NCBI RefSeq assembly: GCF_000152265.2
Contig: NC_021592.1
Location: 1,798,001-1,862,000, forward strand
Direction of reading: 5' to 3'
Length of the DNA stretch: 64,000 nt
Source of the DNA: Ferroplasma acidarmanus Fer1
Lineage (GTDB): Archaea > Thermoplasmatota > Thermoplasmata > Thermoplasmatales > Thermoplasmataceae
The position numbers were made by a program, and so were the translations under genes. The notes under the pieces were generated by a model. That model saw only the letters and a program-made list of their open reading frames with translations, did no database searches and was not told the DNA's origin. Of this stretch, positions 54,800 through 63,037 are shown piece by piece (positions within the stretch are counted from its first letter, which is position 1; each line of letters starts with the position of its first letter).

Positions 54800-56113
54800 T
54801 ATATGTTATAATATTTTTTTAAAATATGTTGTCTATTGAATATAGAAACACTGCAATTCACGGTAAAAACATCCGGAAGTAATGTATACCCATGGTTTTC
54901 AAATTATGATTTGTTACAATAATAAAAATAAATTTAACTTTTAACAGTGATATCACTGCTTCTCCTTTCCTCTTTCCCCCGCGAGAATGATAGAAAAGCA
55001 CCGAACAGTAGTATTGCCATAGAAACATATAACGAATAATGTATTCCTGACATAAATGATGTAGATACACCTCCAACAAGTTTGCCAACACCTGCAAAAA
55101 CTTCAAATGCAACACTTCTGGGTACGCTCAGGCTTGCAATGGAGACCGAGATAACAAAACTTCCCAGCATGCCTATATTTGCCAGAGTGCGAAGGAAACC
55201 GGAAGACATCCCATAAAGTTCTTTTGGGGAATTTGCCATAACCGCACTGTTGTTAGCAGGGAAGAACATTGATGATCCAGTACCTGAAATCCCTGATGCA
55301 ACTAAAACTATGTAAAGCGTAGAATTAACAGTAATTAGTGAATAAACTATAATGGCACCAGCCATCATTAAAAGCCCCACAGTTGCCGGTATACGGGAAC
55401 CTATCCTGTCCGCAAGCCTTCCAAAATATGGGCCAAGCATGCTACCTATTACATATCCTGGCAATAACAGCAATGCACTATCAAACGGGGACAATCCCCT
55501 CACACCCTGCAAATACATTATAATAATAAAAACAACTGCTAAAAATCCAAGGCTCTGGAAAAAGGATGCGAATAATGAATATGACAATATTTTAATCCTG
55601 AATACTTTTAATGGCAATAATGGCTTTGCAACCTTCGTTTCTATGTATATGAACAGTAAAATCAAAAGCGCTCCAAAACCCATTAATGCGAGGTTAAATG
55701 TTGTAATGCCGGAAGTTGAAATATTTACACCCGCATATGATATGGATATTAAAGCAACTCCAAGTGTTGACATGCCAGGCAAATCAAGTTTGTTCCTTAC
55801 CGGTGTGCTCCTGTTAATGAATTTAATCGCGTAATAGATAGCAAATATGCCTATTGGGACGTTTATGTAAAATATATATCTCCACCCAATAAATGTGGTA
55901 ATTACTCCACCTAAAACTATTCCGAGCATTGCACCGACATTGTGACCTACCGCTGTATACCCATACACTCTTCACCTTTTGTTTGGAAGAAAATTATCAG
56001 CTATTATTGCGCCACCGTTTGACTGGACCATAGCTGTTCCAACACCCTGTATAACCCTGAAAAATATGAGTTCTATTATATCTGCTGATGCACCGCATAG
56101 TGCAGATCCAACG

Positions 56114-56205
56114 GTGAACTACCTCATGCTAAAGCATAGAGGCTTCCTGCTTCATTGACCATGCTTAACTTCACATAGGGGCTTATATTAAGCCCTTCAA
56201 AGCCA
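56114..56205 (-). ncRNA. Predicted reRNA (omega-RNA) scaffold of element C
   Basis: The CCTC/GAGG plus ATGC/GCAT hairpin at 56122-56142 overlaps the tnpB stop codon, and the element ends in GTTCAC at 56114. The guide would be CGTTGGATCT and onward, from the disrupted MFS gene. Prediction only. Confidence 0.4.
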
Positions 56206-57530
56206 GAGGCAATAATCTCCACAGGCGTTAGTTCCCTACGCTCCATAGGTACATTTAAATTTATATTATATTTCTTAAAATAATTATTTAATTTTTTATT
56301 TTTAATTTTTAATAACTCATTTAATTTTATTATTCCATAATAAATCATATTCAATGCAGAATTATAATCCCTATCTATAATAAAACCACAATTAGGGCAT
56401 TTATATATTCTTTCATCCAATTTTATATTATATTTATTATGGCAATTAGAACATTCCTTTGTTGTAGGAATGAAACGATCTATAAGTATAAGTGTTGATG
56501 CCTTATGTTTAAGTGCATCTATTATTCCACCTATACCTGTAGATTCTATTTTCTTTCCGAATAGCCTCTGCCATCCGGATATATTGTCGTTCTGTGTTAC
56601 TACTATATCATAATTGGATGTTAGATAATGGGTTATTTTGTTAATAGTGTCCTTTCTTTTGTTTTTTGTCCTATCTTGTTCTCTGTTTAATCTGTTTTTA
56701 TTTTTATAATAGTTCTTGGATTGTTTTTTACTGAGTTTATTCTTAGAACCTTCCACATATTCAGCTTTTCTTGACAATGACCTTTGCAGTCTTTTTTCTT
56801 TTTTGGATTTTGGTATATTATAGTTTAATATTAACCCATTAGAGCATGTCAACTGATTCTTTATTCCCAGGTCAAATGATAATATTTTCTGGTTATTTAC
56901 CGGTTTTTCTAAAATGTATTTATTTTTGTATGCTGTTATGTTAATATAATAATTATTGTTATTGTTATTAATTAACAATGCATTTGCCGGTTCATAATAG
57001 CATTCTAAATTATCCAGGCCATTTACTTTTAATAACTGCTTTATGTCCTGTATTTTAATATAATTATTGTTTATTATTTTATATGTTATAGTATATTGAT
57101 TCAATGGTATTGATGTTATAAATGATTTAAATTTCAATTTTCCAACTTTAAATCCCTTTTCTTTTAATTTGTGTAATCCATTTATATTGTCCTTTGCCCT
57201 ATTGATTATTTCCTGCTTCATCTGTGATGATAAATATTTTAATTCCCTTGTTTCATAATGGTCTTTAACATATACATTTACATTCTTTATTTTAGAATCT
57301 ATATTAAAAATATCATTGTTGAATTCTTTGTTTAGTATATAATTATATAGCCATTTAGCTTCTAAAAACATTGTGTTTAATGCCTTTATAGTATTGTTAT
57401 TTAATTTATCATTGTCTATCTTTAGTTTAAGTATTATTACATCCTGTGTTTTTCTTCTTTCTCCTGTTATTCTTAACGAATTTTTAATTTTATTTCTTCG
57501 TTCTTCAGGCATCATGGCTCTTTTTCTCAT
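56124..57530 (-). CDS. tnpB: TnpB RNA-guided nuclease family protein (RuvC-II Gln variant)
   Basis: This 468-aa TnpB starts MRKRAMMPEERRNK. It has RuvC-I Asp in SFDLGIKNQL, the four-Cys finger CSNCHNKY...CPNCG and RuvC-III IDRDYNSALN. RuvC-II reads VVTQNDNISGW, with Gln in place of the catalytic Glu, as in A and B. The C-terminal tail carries an Asn/Lys-rich insert (LLKIKNKKLNNYFKKYN) absent from B. The frame is intact. AT-rich codon use is stronger than in host genes, as expected for a mobile element. Confidence 0.9.
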   Translation of the reverse strand: MRKRAMMPEERRNKIKNSLRITGERRKTQDVIILKLKIDNDKLNNNTIKALNTMFLEAKWLYNYILNKEFNNDIFNIDSKIKNVNVYVKDHYETRELKYLSSQMKQEIINRAKDNINGLHKLKEKGFKVGKLKFKSFITSIPLNQYTITYKIINNNYIKIQDIKQLLKVNGLDNLECYYEPANALLINNNNNNYYINITAYKNKYILEKPVNNQKILSFDLGIKNQLTCSNGLILNYNIPKSKKEKRLQRSLSRKAEYVEGSKNKLSKKQSKNYYKNKNRLNREQDRTKNKRKDTINKITHYLTSNYDIVVTQNDNISGWQRLFGKKIESTGIGGIIDALKHKASTLILIDRFIPTTKECSNCHNKYNIKLDERIYKCPNCGFIIDRDYNSALNMIYYGIIKLNELLKIKNKKLNNYFKKYNINLNVPMERRELTPVEIIASGFEGLNISPYVKLSMVNEAGSLYALA

Positions 57531-58077
57531 ATGTATATAATATTATTGTATAAATCTTGCTGTTATATATGCATATGTTATAATTATCTTAAAAATATTC
57601 AATTTATTGTTATTTTAAAAATTATGCCATTCATGGGATTTGAAAATTGTTTAAATATTAATTATTGAATATTTAACAATTCCAGAAATTCATCCACATC
57701 GTAAACTCAGTGGCTTTATTTCTGGTAGATAGATTTGTAAATATAGCAATTCCCGATATAAAAATATTTTTTCTTGCCAGGATATCACCCAGCCTCCCCA
57801 GCTGTGTTGTACCCACAGCAATAACCAGCAGATAAATCAGAATAATACATATTGATAGGGAAAGCTGGGTTTTTAAACTATCTGTTATGGTGGGAAGTGA
57901 AAGCAGGACTATGGTAGAAGAATCCACAGCACCCATTAGAACTGCAAGCAAAAGTGATATAATTAACTTGAAAGAAGCATCCATTGAGATAAAATTATAA
58001 TGAGGTATTAAAATATTTAGTAATTAACTGGATAGAACTGGAAATAAAAGGACTCAAGAACTAAGTTATAAACTCTT

Positions 58078-58584
58078 CTATGAACTTTTTATCATCCTTT
58101 TTTCATATTCTAGAAATTTTACTTTATCAATCTTTTTTCTTATTGACTCCCGTGTTTCATTGCTCAGTTTTATATGATAATAGTTAAAATCAAGCAGGGT
58201 TTTTTCTAAATCTGAAACGGGAACAAAAACCTCTCCGTAATTAACGTACTCGAAACCAAAAAACTTGGCTCTATCTATTCTGTGCAGGATTACCCTTGTA
58301 TCCATGATTTCCCTGGCTCCTGGATTGGCTTTGCCTGTTGTCACAATGGCGGGAACAGATTGCTGGGTCCAGATTTTTCTTATGATGAGCGCGTATTGAA
58401 GCCCGTAGTCAAAAGGCCTGAATTTAAATCCAATTGCAGCTTCATTTCTATGAAACGTATATGCATCTTTACCAATACTGTACAGGCTTCCAGACTCAAC
58501 AAGATAATGCAGCATCAGGCGTATATAAAATTCATCAGCCCCCAGTTTTGTGAGAAATCTCCGGGCATCACCCGTAGTGAACAT
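58078..58584 (-). CDS. AbiEi-like regulator (module 3)
   Basis: This 168-aa protein has a winged-helix N-terminus (FTTGDARRFLTKLGADEFYI, LVESGSLYSIGKDAYTF) followed by the AbiEi-type core RPFDYGLQYALIIRKIWTQQ and a late VFVPVSDLEKTLLDFNYYH block. It lies 34 nt downstream of the damaged AbiEii-like gene, so the order is toxin then antitoxin, the reverse of modules 1 and 2. Whether it is still expressed and functional is unclear. Confidence 0.7.
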   Translation of the reverse strand: MFTTGDARRFLTKLGADEFYIRLMLHYLVESGSLYSIGKDAYTFHRNEAAIGFKFRPFDYGLQYALIIRKIWTQQSVPAIVTTGKANPGAREIMDTRVILHRIDRAKFFGFEYVNYGEVFVPVSDLEKTLLDFNYYHIKLSNETRESIRKKIDKVKFLEYEKRMIKSS

Positions 58585-58618
58585 TATCTGGTTTGAAAAA
58601 AATTCAATAAAAGAGGAT

Positions 58619-59246
58619 TTATATTTCGTTGACCCACCTCCTGATATAGTCTACCATTCTATGAAAATTTAAATTGCCAGAACCTGCATAGAGCAATGAA
58701 GGCAATATATTTTCATCCACAGGTGCCTGTATTCCATGCAGAAAATTGGAAATTTTTGATTTTACCATGTAGGCTGACCTATCCAGCCAATTTGTCAAAA
58801 CATAGAGGTCATAAATATCCCTAACAAAACCTCTGCTCTGATAGGCCTCTATTTTTCTGGACATCAATTCAGTAGCGCTGAGGACACTTATCGTTTTAAC
58901 GCTCCCATCAACGCGTGAATAAGCCCTTATTTCATTTTCTGCAATACCTGGCTTTGATTCTATAAGGAGATCTGCTTCATCCCCGGCAACCCTGATTCTG
59001 GTTGGTAACTCCGGATACTGCCAGATTAACTTTAAGCTATACTCATCAAGCGAGCGAAGAAATTTATCAAATTCCTTTCTATCAAGGTAAATATCACTGC
59101 CTTCAGAAAATCGCATTCCTCCAAAGCATCTCCAGATAGCAGTACCGCTGTATAGAAATGTATCCTTCCCGGAATATTCGTATATAATATCTATTACATA
59201 ATCCTGTAACTCCGCAAGTTTTAATCTCTGGCCGCTAAGGAATCAT
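58619..59246 (-). pseudogene. AbiEii-like nucleotidyltransferase with N-terminal frameshift (module 3)
   Basis: The frame contains the AbiEii core LYSGTAIWRCFGGMRFSEGS and a later SRKIEAYQSRGFVRDIYDLY block. It is open upstream to about 59240 without any ATG, GTG or TTG before Met at 59116, which is inside the core. An ATG at 59246 with a promoter at the right distance reads M-I-P and hits TAG; removing one base there joins it to LSGQRLKLAELQDYVIDI. I infer a one-base frameshift near 59238-59243. A sequencing error would look the same. Confidence 0.65.
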
Positions 59247-59274
59247 CCAATGGGTTTCGTGTTAGTAAGTGAAT

Positions 59275-59287
59275 GTTATATTATAAC
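59275..59287. promoter_or_regulatory. Palindrome at promoter of AbiE-like module 3
   Basis: GTTATATTATAAC is a perfect odd-centred palindrome that overlaps the likely TATA box, roughly 29-41 nt upstream of the ATG at 59246. Confidence 0.45.
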
Positions 59288-59475
59288 TTTTACTTATTTA
59301 TTTGATATTTTTGTTGTAATTAAGGTGCGGGAACAATTATAAACGAACTGAAAATCAGCTTTGTACTATCGATAAAATAAGACACACTTATATCAAGACT
59401 TATATAATTATTTTAAAATTTTGTTATTTTATCCCTTAGCTGAAACCCTATATACTGTTTAACATATTTTTATCT

Positions 59476-60372
59476 ATGGCAATATGCCCTGTATGCAACT
59501 TAAAATTCGGCAATAATGATTTTCTGGCACTATCGGAACATTTCATAGGGAAAGCTAAAGACAGCGATCCCCTGCATGTTATGTGGCTGAACAGGAACCT
59601 TACAAAAACAAAGGCAGATAAAAAAGGATTAGAGCCCTTATTTAGAAACCTTTATGATCTCAATGGTGGAGGAATAAAATCCTGGATCATTAACCGGTTT
59701 GTTTCAGAATACAGGGGAAATAATCCACACCCGTTTATAATAAAAATGCAGGATTATAATAAATATATTCTGCAAGGCTATGCTGTGGAACATTACTTTT
59801 TCCTGAAGCAATGGGTAAGGTCATGTTCCGCTATAATATCCAAAACAGATTATAATGATGTCCAGACATATGAAATGGAGAATATGGTTACAGAATATTT
59901 TGGAAACGGCAAAAAGCCACATATTGAACTTTTGCTGGACATGGCTGAGGGATTTGGAATAAGCAGAAAAAAGATTATGGAAACAAAACCACTAAAAAAC
60001 ACAGAAAACGCAATTAACAGGTGGCGTGAAATAGCACAGAATAATGGGTGGATAGAAATTATGGCTGCAATGCATTCCCTTGAACTTATAGCTAATAGTG
60101 CATTAAGGCCATACGGAGCCAGATATGATTATTTCAATCTTGGTGCCTTTGACAACAATAATGTGCCGGAAACTGTTAAAGCATTCCTTATGGAAGGTTA
60201 CCATAGTGATAATGCGCATTCCATAGAGGCATTAAATATTATAGAAAAATACAGCAGGGATTACAATATTGAAAATATACAGGACGCCTATCTGGCTTCC
60301 ACCTATGTGTTTTATAACTATCTTGAGGCAAGGATTGAAAGGGGCGAAATGATTGAAAACAAACAATACTGA
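59476..60372 (+). CDS. TenA/PqqC-like (haem-oxygenase-fold) protein with N-terminal zinc finger
   Basis: This 298-aa protein begins with a C2H2-type finger: Cys4, Cys7 (CPVCNLKF), His22 and His34. It is followed by an all-helical domain with TenA/PqqC/diiron-oxidase features: LQGYAVEHYFFLKQWV, ENMVTEYFGNGKKPHIELLL, MHSLELIAN and EGYHSDNAHSIEAL, giving several conserved Glu and His. It could be a diiron oxidase-like or TenA-like enzyme. The last 20 nt overlap the next gene. TATA-like CCTATATACTG is centred 24 nt upstream. Substrate unknown. Confidence 0.7.
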   Translation: MAICPVCNLKFGNNDFLALSEHFIGKAKDSDPLHVMWLNRNLTKTKADKKGLEPLFRNLYDLNGGGIKSWIINRFVSEYRGNNPHPFIIKMQDYNKYILQGYAVEHYFFLKQWVRSCSAIISKTDYNDVQTYEMENMVTEYFGNGKKPHIELLLDMAEGFGISRKKIMETKPLKNTENAINRWREIAQNNGWIEIMAAMHSLELIANSALRPYGARYDYFNLGAFDNNNVPETVKAFLMEGYHSDNAHSIEALNIIEKYSRDYNIENIQDAYLASTYVFYNYLEARIERGEMIENKQY

Positions 60373-60646
60373 AGGATGCGCATTATGCAACGCAACCTGG
60401 GGAGAATACTACAGGGAAATAGAAGGAGAAAAGATGTTTTTCTGCTGCAATATATGTGCAGATATACTGGAAGGCATGTTAAACAAGGTTAAGGATGAAA
60501 CGGGATGGAATAAAATAGATTACCTGGAACTCCATGGAAATTATAGCAGTGGAAGGACATGTACAGCGAAATCCGGAAATGAAGAATTCAAATATTATTA
60601 CAGGACATACGGCGATGGAAGGGTAATGGAATATAAAAAATTATGA
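60353..60646 (+). CDS. Ta0938-like zinc-binding protein
   Basis: This 97-aa protein has two Cys pairs, CALCNATW and FFCCNICADIL, suited to one zinc site, then a basic C-terminal half (SSGRTCTAKSGNEEFKYYYR). It resembles the small Ta0938 family of Thermoplasma. The only start is a TTG at 60353, preceded by a stop and by a purine-rich GAAAGGGGCG 6-7 nt away. This points to translational coupling with the TenA-like gene. Partnership with that gene is likely; function unknown. Confidence 0.7.
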   Translation: MKTNNTEGCALCNATWGEYYREIEGEKMFFCCNICADILEGMLNKVKDETGWNKIDYLELHGNYSSGRTCTAKSGNEEFKYYYRTYGDGRVMEYKKL

Positions 60647-60833
60647 ATTTGTATGCCCGGTACTTTAATAATTTTTGAAATAAATCTGGTAGACTCCTGT
60701 AGAATTAAAAAGTTCATAGAAACAGATAGAAATTGAAGAGTCTTCGATTCTTGATCTTTTTTATTTTTGAAGTAATATGACATAAAGTAACACTAAGATA
60801 ATATTTAAATATTAATTTAAAATTTGTTTATAA

Positions 60834-62171
60834 ATGAATATTGAAATAAAGAAAATTATAATTAAAAATTTTAAGAGTATTAAAAATATTACTTTAAATA
60901 TTAATGATTTGATAGTGATGGTTGGAAAAAATGGCTCAGGAAAAACAAACATAATTGAAGCTATAAATTTTAATAAAGTCCTTTTTAAACCGGAGCCTAT
61001 TAAATCTCCCTTTACAAAATGGTGGGGGTATTCAAATCTAGTGTATAATCACAATATAGAAGAGCCAATATCGTTTTCTTTTAACTTTACAGTGGATGGC
61101 CATAAACTATTCTATGAATATGACATAATGGATAATAATGGACTTCCAAATTTTATATCAGAACACATTGTAATTGAGAATTATGTAGATATATTGAGGG
61201 AAGGTTCAAAAGTCGAAATTAAGCACCTTGATAATGCCATAGAAAAACTCTCAAAAACAGATTTTGGTAATATTCAGTATTTAAATATAGATGAGGCAGA
61301 AATATTCTCCAAAATCAAAAAAACGCAGTATATAAATGATATAAGTACCAATCAAAGCATTATTTCGATGACCCTGGTTGGTTCATCCATGAACGCTGGG
61401 GGTTCTGGAATTTCCAGATTAAATATAAACAGAAATATGGGAACTCAAAATTTTTTTGATATGAAAAATTACATAATTGTCGCTTCACCTATTTTAAAAC
61501 CTGATAATAAAAATATGTATAATAATTTGGCAGATTTCGTATTCTTCTCAGGACTAAGAAATATTTTTAACAATATAATTGCAGCCGGGCCAATAGATTA
61601 TAAGGCTATAAAAAACCGTGTGCCGGTTGCAGGCCCATCATTAATTTCCGAAGATGGCAGTGGATTGGTTAGAATGCTATATCAATATTTCTTAAAAAAC
61701 AGGTCACTGCCAGAACTGGTCGAGAATGGAATAAAAACCTTTTTCCCCGGATGGGAATTAAATTTTGAAGCAATGCCAGATGGCACCGTAACTCTTGTTG
61801 TCAAATACGGCGATGGTTATTTTTATCCCCCCAATCTTCCCCTTGGTTTCTATAAATTAATTATGGTACTCGAACTTATAGAACAAAAACCCGAACTTCT
61901 TATAATAGATGAGATTGAGAATTCTTTTCATGAAAAAATGATAGAATATATTCTAGATGCAATAAGTGCTAGAGGCATAAAAACTATAATTAGCACACAT
62001 TCCCCAATGGTGGTTGACCTTGTTGACCTTAAAAATATATTAATAGTAAAAATGGTTAATAATCAGACAAAGGTAGAACGTATATCAAATCCACGGCGGA
62101 AAGCGGAAAGTTTGATTAAGGAAGGGATAACGCCCAGTGAATCCCTGCTTTATGGTGGTATAGATCACTAA
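60834..62171 (+). CDS. AAA/ABC-type ATPase (OLD/RloA-like)
   Basis: This 445-aa ATPase of the SMC/ABC-like AAA group starts IKKIIIKNFKSIKNITLNI. Walker A is VGKNGSGKTN at residues 30-39. Walker B is LLIIDEIENSFHEKM with Asp359-Glu360, and the switch region is TIISTHSPMVVDL. This architecture is shared by OLD nucleases, RloA and PARIS AriA. The adjacent gene encodes a TOPRIM-like protein and the reading frames overlap, so the pair is a likely two-component defence system. A TATA box is centred 26 nt upstream. Confidence 0.85.
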   Translation: MNIEIKKIIIKNFKSIKNITLNINDLIVMVGKNGSGKTNIIEAINFNKVLFKPEPIKSPFTKWWGYSNLVYNHNIEEPISFSFNFTVDGHKLFYEYDIMDNNGLPNFISEHIVIENYVDILREGSKVEIKHLDNAIEKLSKTDFGNIQYLNIDEAEIFSKIKKTQYINDISTNQSIISMTLVGSSMNAGGSGISRLNINRNMGTQNFFDMKNYIIVASPILKPDNKNMYNNLADFVFFSGLRNIFNNIIAAGPIDYKAIKNRVPVAGPSLISEDGSGLVRMLYQYFLKNRSLPELVENGIKTFFPGWELNFEAMPDGTVTLVVKYGDGYFYPPNLPLGFYKLIMVLELIEQKPELLIIDEIENSFHEKMIEYILDAISARGIKTIISTHSPMVVDLVDLKNILIVKMVNNQTKVERISNPRRKAESLIKEGITPSESLLYGGIDH

Positions 62172-62670
62172 AATCTGTATTATTTATGAGGATGCTTTTG
62201 GCAGCGAATTCTTTAAAAATATCATAAAAGACCTGAAAAATAAAAATATAATTAAAAAAAATATTAAGGTAGAGTACCTGGCACAGCTAACACTAAACAC
62301 TAAATTGAAGCGTATTATCAGGTCTGTGACAGCAGGTAAAGAGGAATGTAATAAAATTATAATAGAGTATGATTGTGATGGTAATTGTAGCAGGATAACA
62401 AAACAGATAAAAAATATTCTTGGCCAGGAGTACCAGAATAATATTTATTTGCTTGGAATAGAATTTGAAATAGAAGAATGGATATGTGATTCATTAAAAA
62501 TTAAATATAGTGCTAAGAGACCCCCTGCTAAGGCTTTAAACGATTTTGAAAAAGAGCATTCTGGTAAATACAGGAAGGATAAATTACCATCCTATAGCAG
62601 CAAACTGGATTATAACAGGTTAAATAAAAATAAAAGTTTTCAGGCATTTCTGGGATTAATGGAAGAATAA
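62164..62670 (+). CDS. TOPRIM-like predicted nuclease, start codon non-standard or lost
   Basis: The frame is open from 62164 and encodes about 168 residues. It begins (I/M)TKICIIYEDAFGSEFFKN, where Glu9 matches the first TOPRIM acidic residue, and Asp70-x-Asp72 (IIIEYDCDGN) matches the second. No ATG, GTG or TTG occurs before 62305, which would remove the first motif. The first codon after the upstream in-frame TAG is ATC, overlapping the end of the ATPase gene; a single base change from ATG would explain it. It may use ATC/ATT, be read by +1 frameshift from the ATPase, or be inactive. Confidence 0.65.
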   Translation: MTKICIIYEDAFGSEFFKNIIKDLKNKNIIKKNIKVEYLAQLTLNTKLKRIIRSVTAGKEECNKIIIEYDCDGNCSRITKQIKNILGQEYQNNIYLLGIEFEIEEWICDSLKIKYSAKRPPAKALNDFEKEHSGKYRKDKLPSYSSKLDYNRLNKNKSFQAFLGLMEE

Positions 62671-62711
62671 CAGTATATTATGTTTCAGGCACATGGATGT
62701 AACTTCTCTGT

Positions 62712-62975
62712 TTAATTGGCAACTATTAACTCAACTAATGACCTTATGTCCAGTTGTTCCATGACACTCTCTATATCCCTGATGTCTAAAGCCAGTGTTT
62801 TAGAATCAATTCTACGATCCGTCAGAAGTAATTCAATATCTTTACGCCTTTCCTGGACAATATCTGCGCGCAGGAGGTTTAGACCCTAGCTTCCAAATAA
62901 CATAGCTATCTCTTTTCGGACTCCAGAACTGGCCCCGGCTATAATTTCAATTTTGTCTTTTAAAACGTTTTCCAT
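62712..62975 (-). pseudogene. Small ORF interrupted by an in-frame TAG
   Basis: The frame reads MENVLKDKIEIIAGASSGVR...AMLFGS, then TAG at 62888-62886, then continues GLNLLRADIVQERRKDIELL...VELIVAN to a TAA. The full length would be 87 residues, highly charged and helical. The sequence after the stop still looks coding, so this is probably a recent nonsense mutation. I do not recognise the family. It fills most of the gap between the TOPRIM gene and the last MFS gene. Confidence 0.5.
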
Positions 62976-63037
62976 ATATAACAATTCATACCTGTAATGA
63001 AAAGGAATATAATGGAATTGAAAGAATGCTGCTCTAA

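Larger units (their letters stand above)
56114..57736 (-). mobile_element. tnpB-only IS200/IS605-type element C
   Basis: This 1623-bp element lies on the minus strand after TTTAC and ends with GTTCAC. The boundaries are proven by exact restoration of the MFS frame. The left end is nearly identical to that of element B for about 200 bp, while tnpB is closer to element A. No tnpA and no target duplication are present. Confidence 0.95.
54934..57984 (-). pseudogene. MFS drug-efflux transporter (DHA2) broken by tnpB element C and a stop codon
   Basis: The N-terminal part (57984-57737) runs through FISGIAIF, and the gene resumes at 56113 in the same frame (TVGSALCGASADIIEL). Removing 56114-57736 gives a 475-codon DHA2 transporter. 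A second lesion is an in-frame TGA at 55974-55972 in NKR-stop-RVYGYTAVGHN, where GGA or similar is expected. The long 3' frame restarts at a GTG at 55968. The gene is therefore doubly inactivated. Typical blocks remain: RVIQGVGTAMVQSNGGAII and GWRYIFYINVPIG. Confidence 0.92.
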
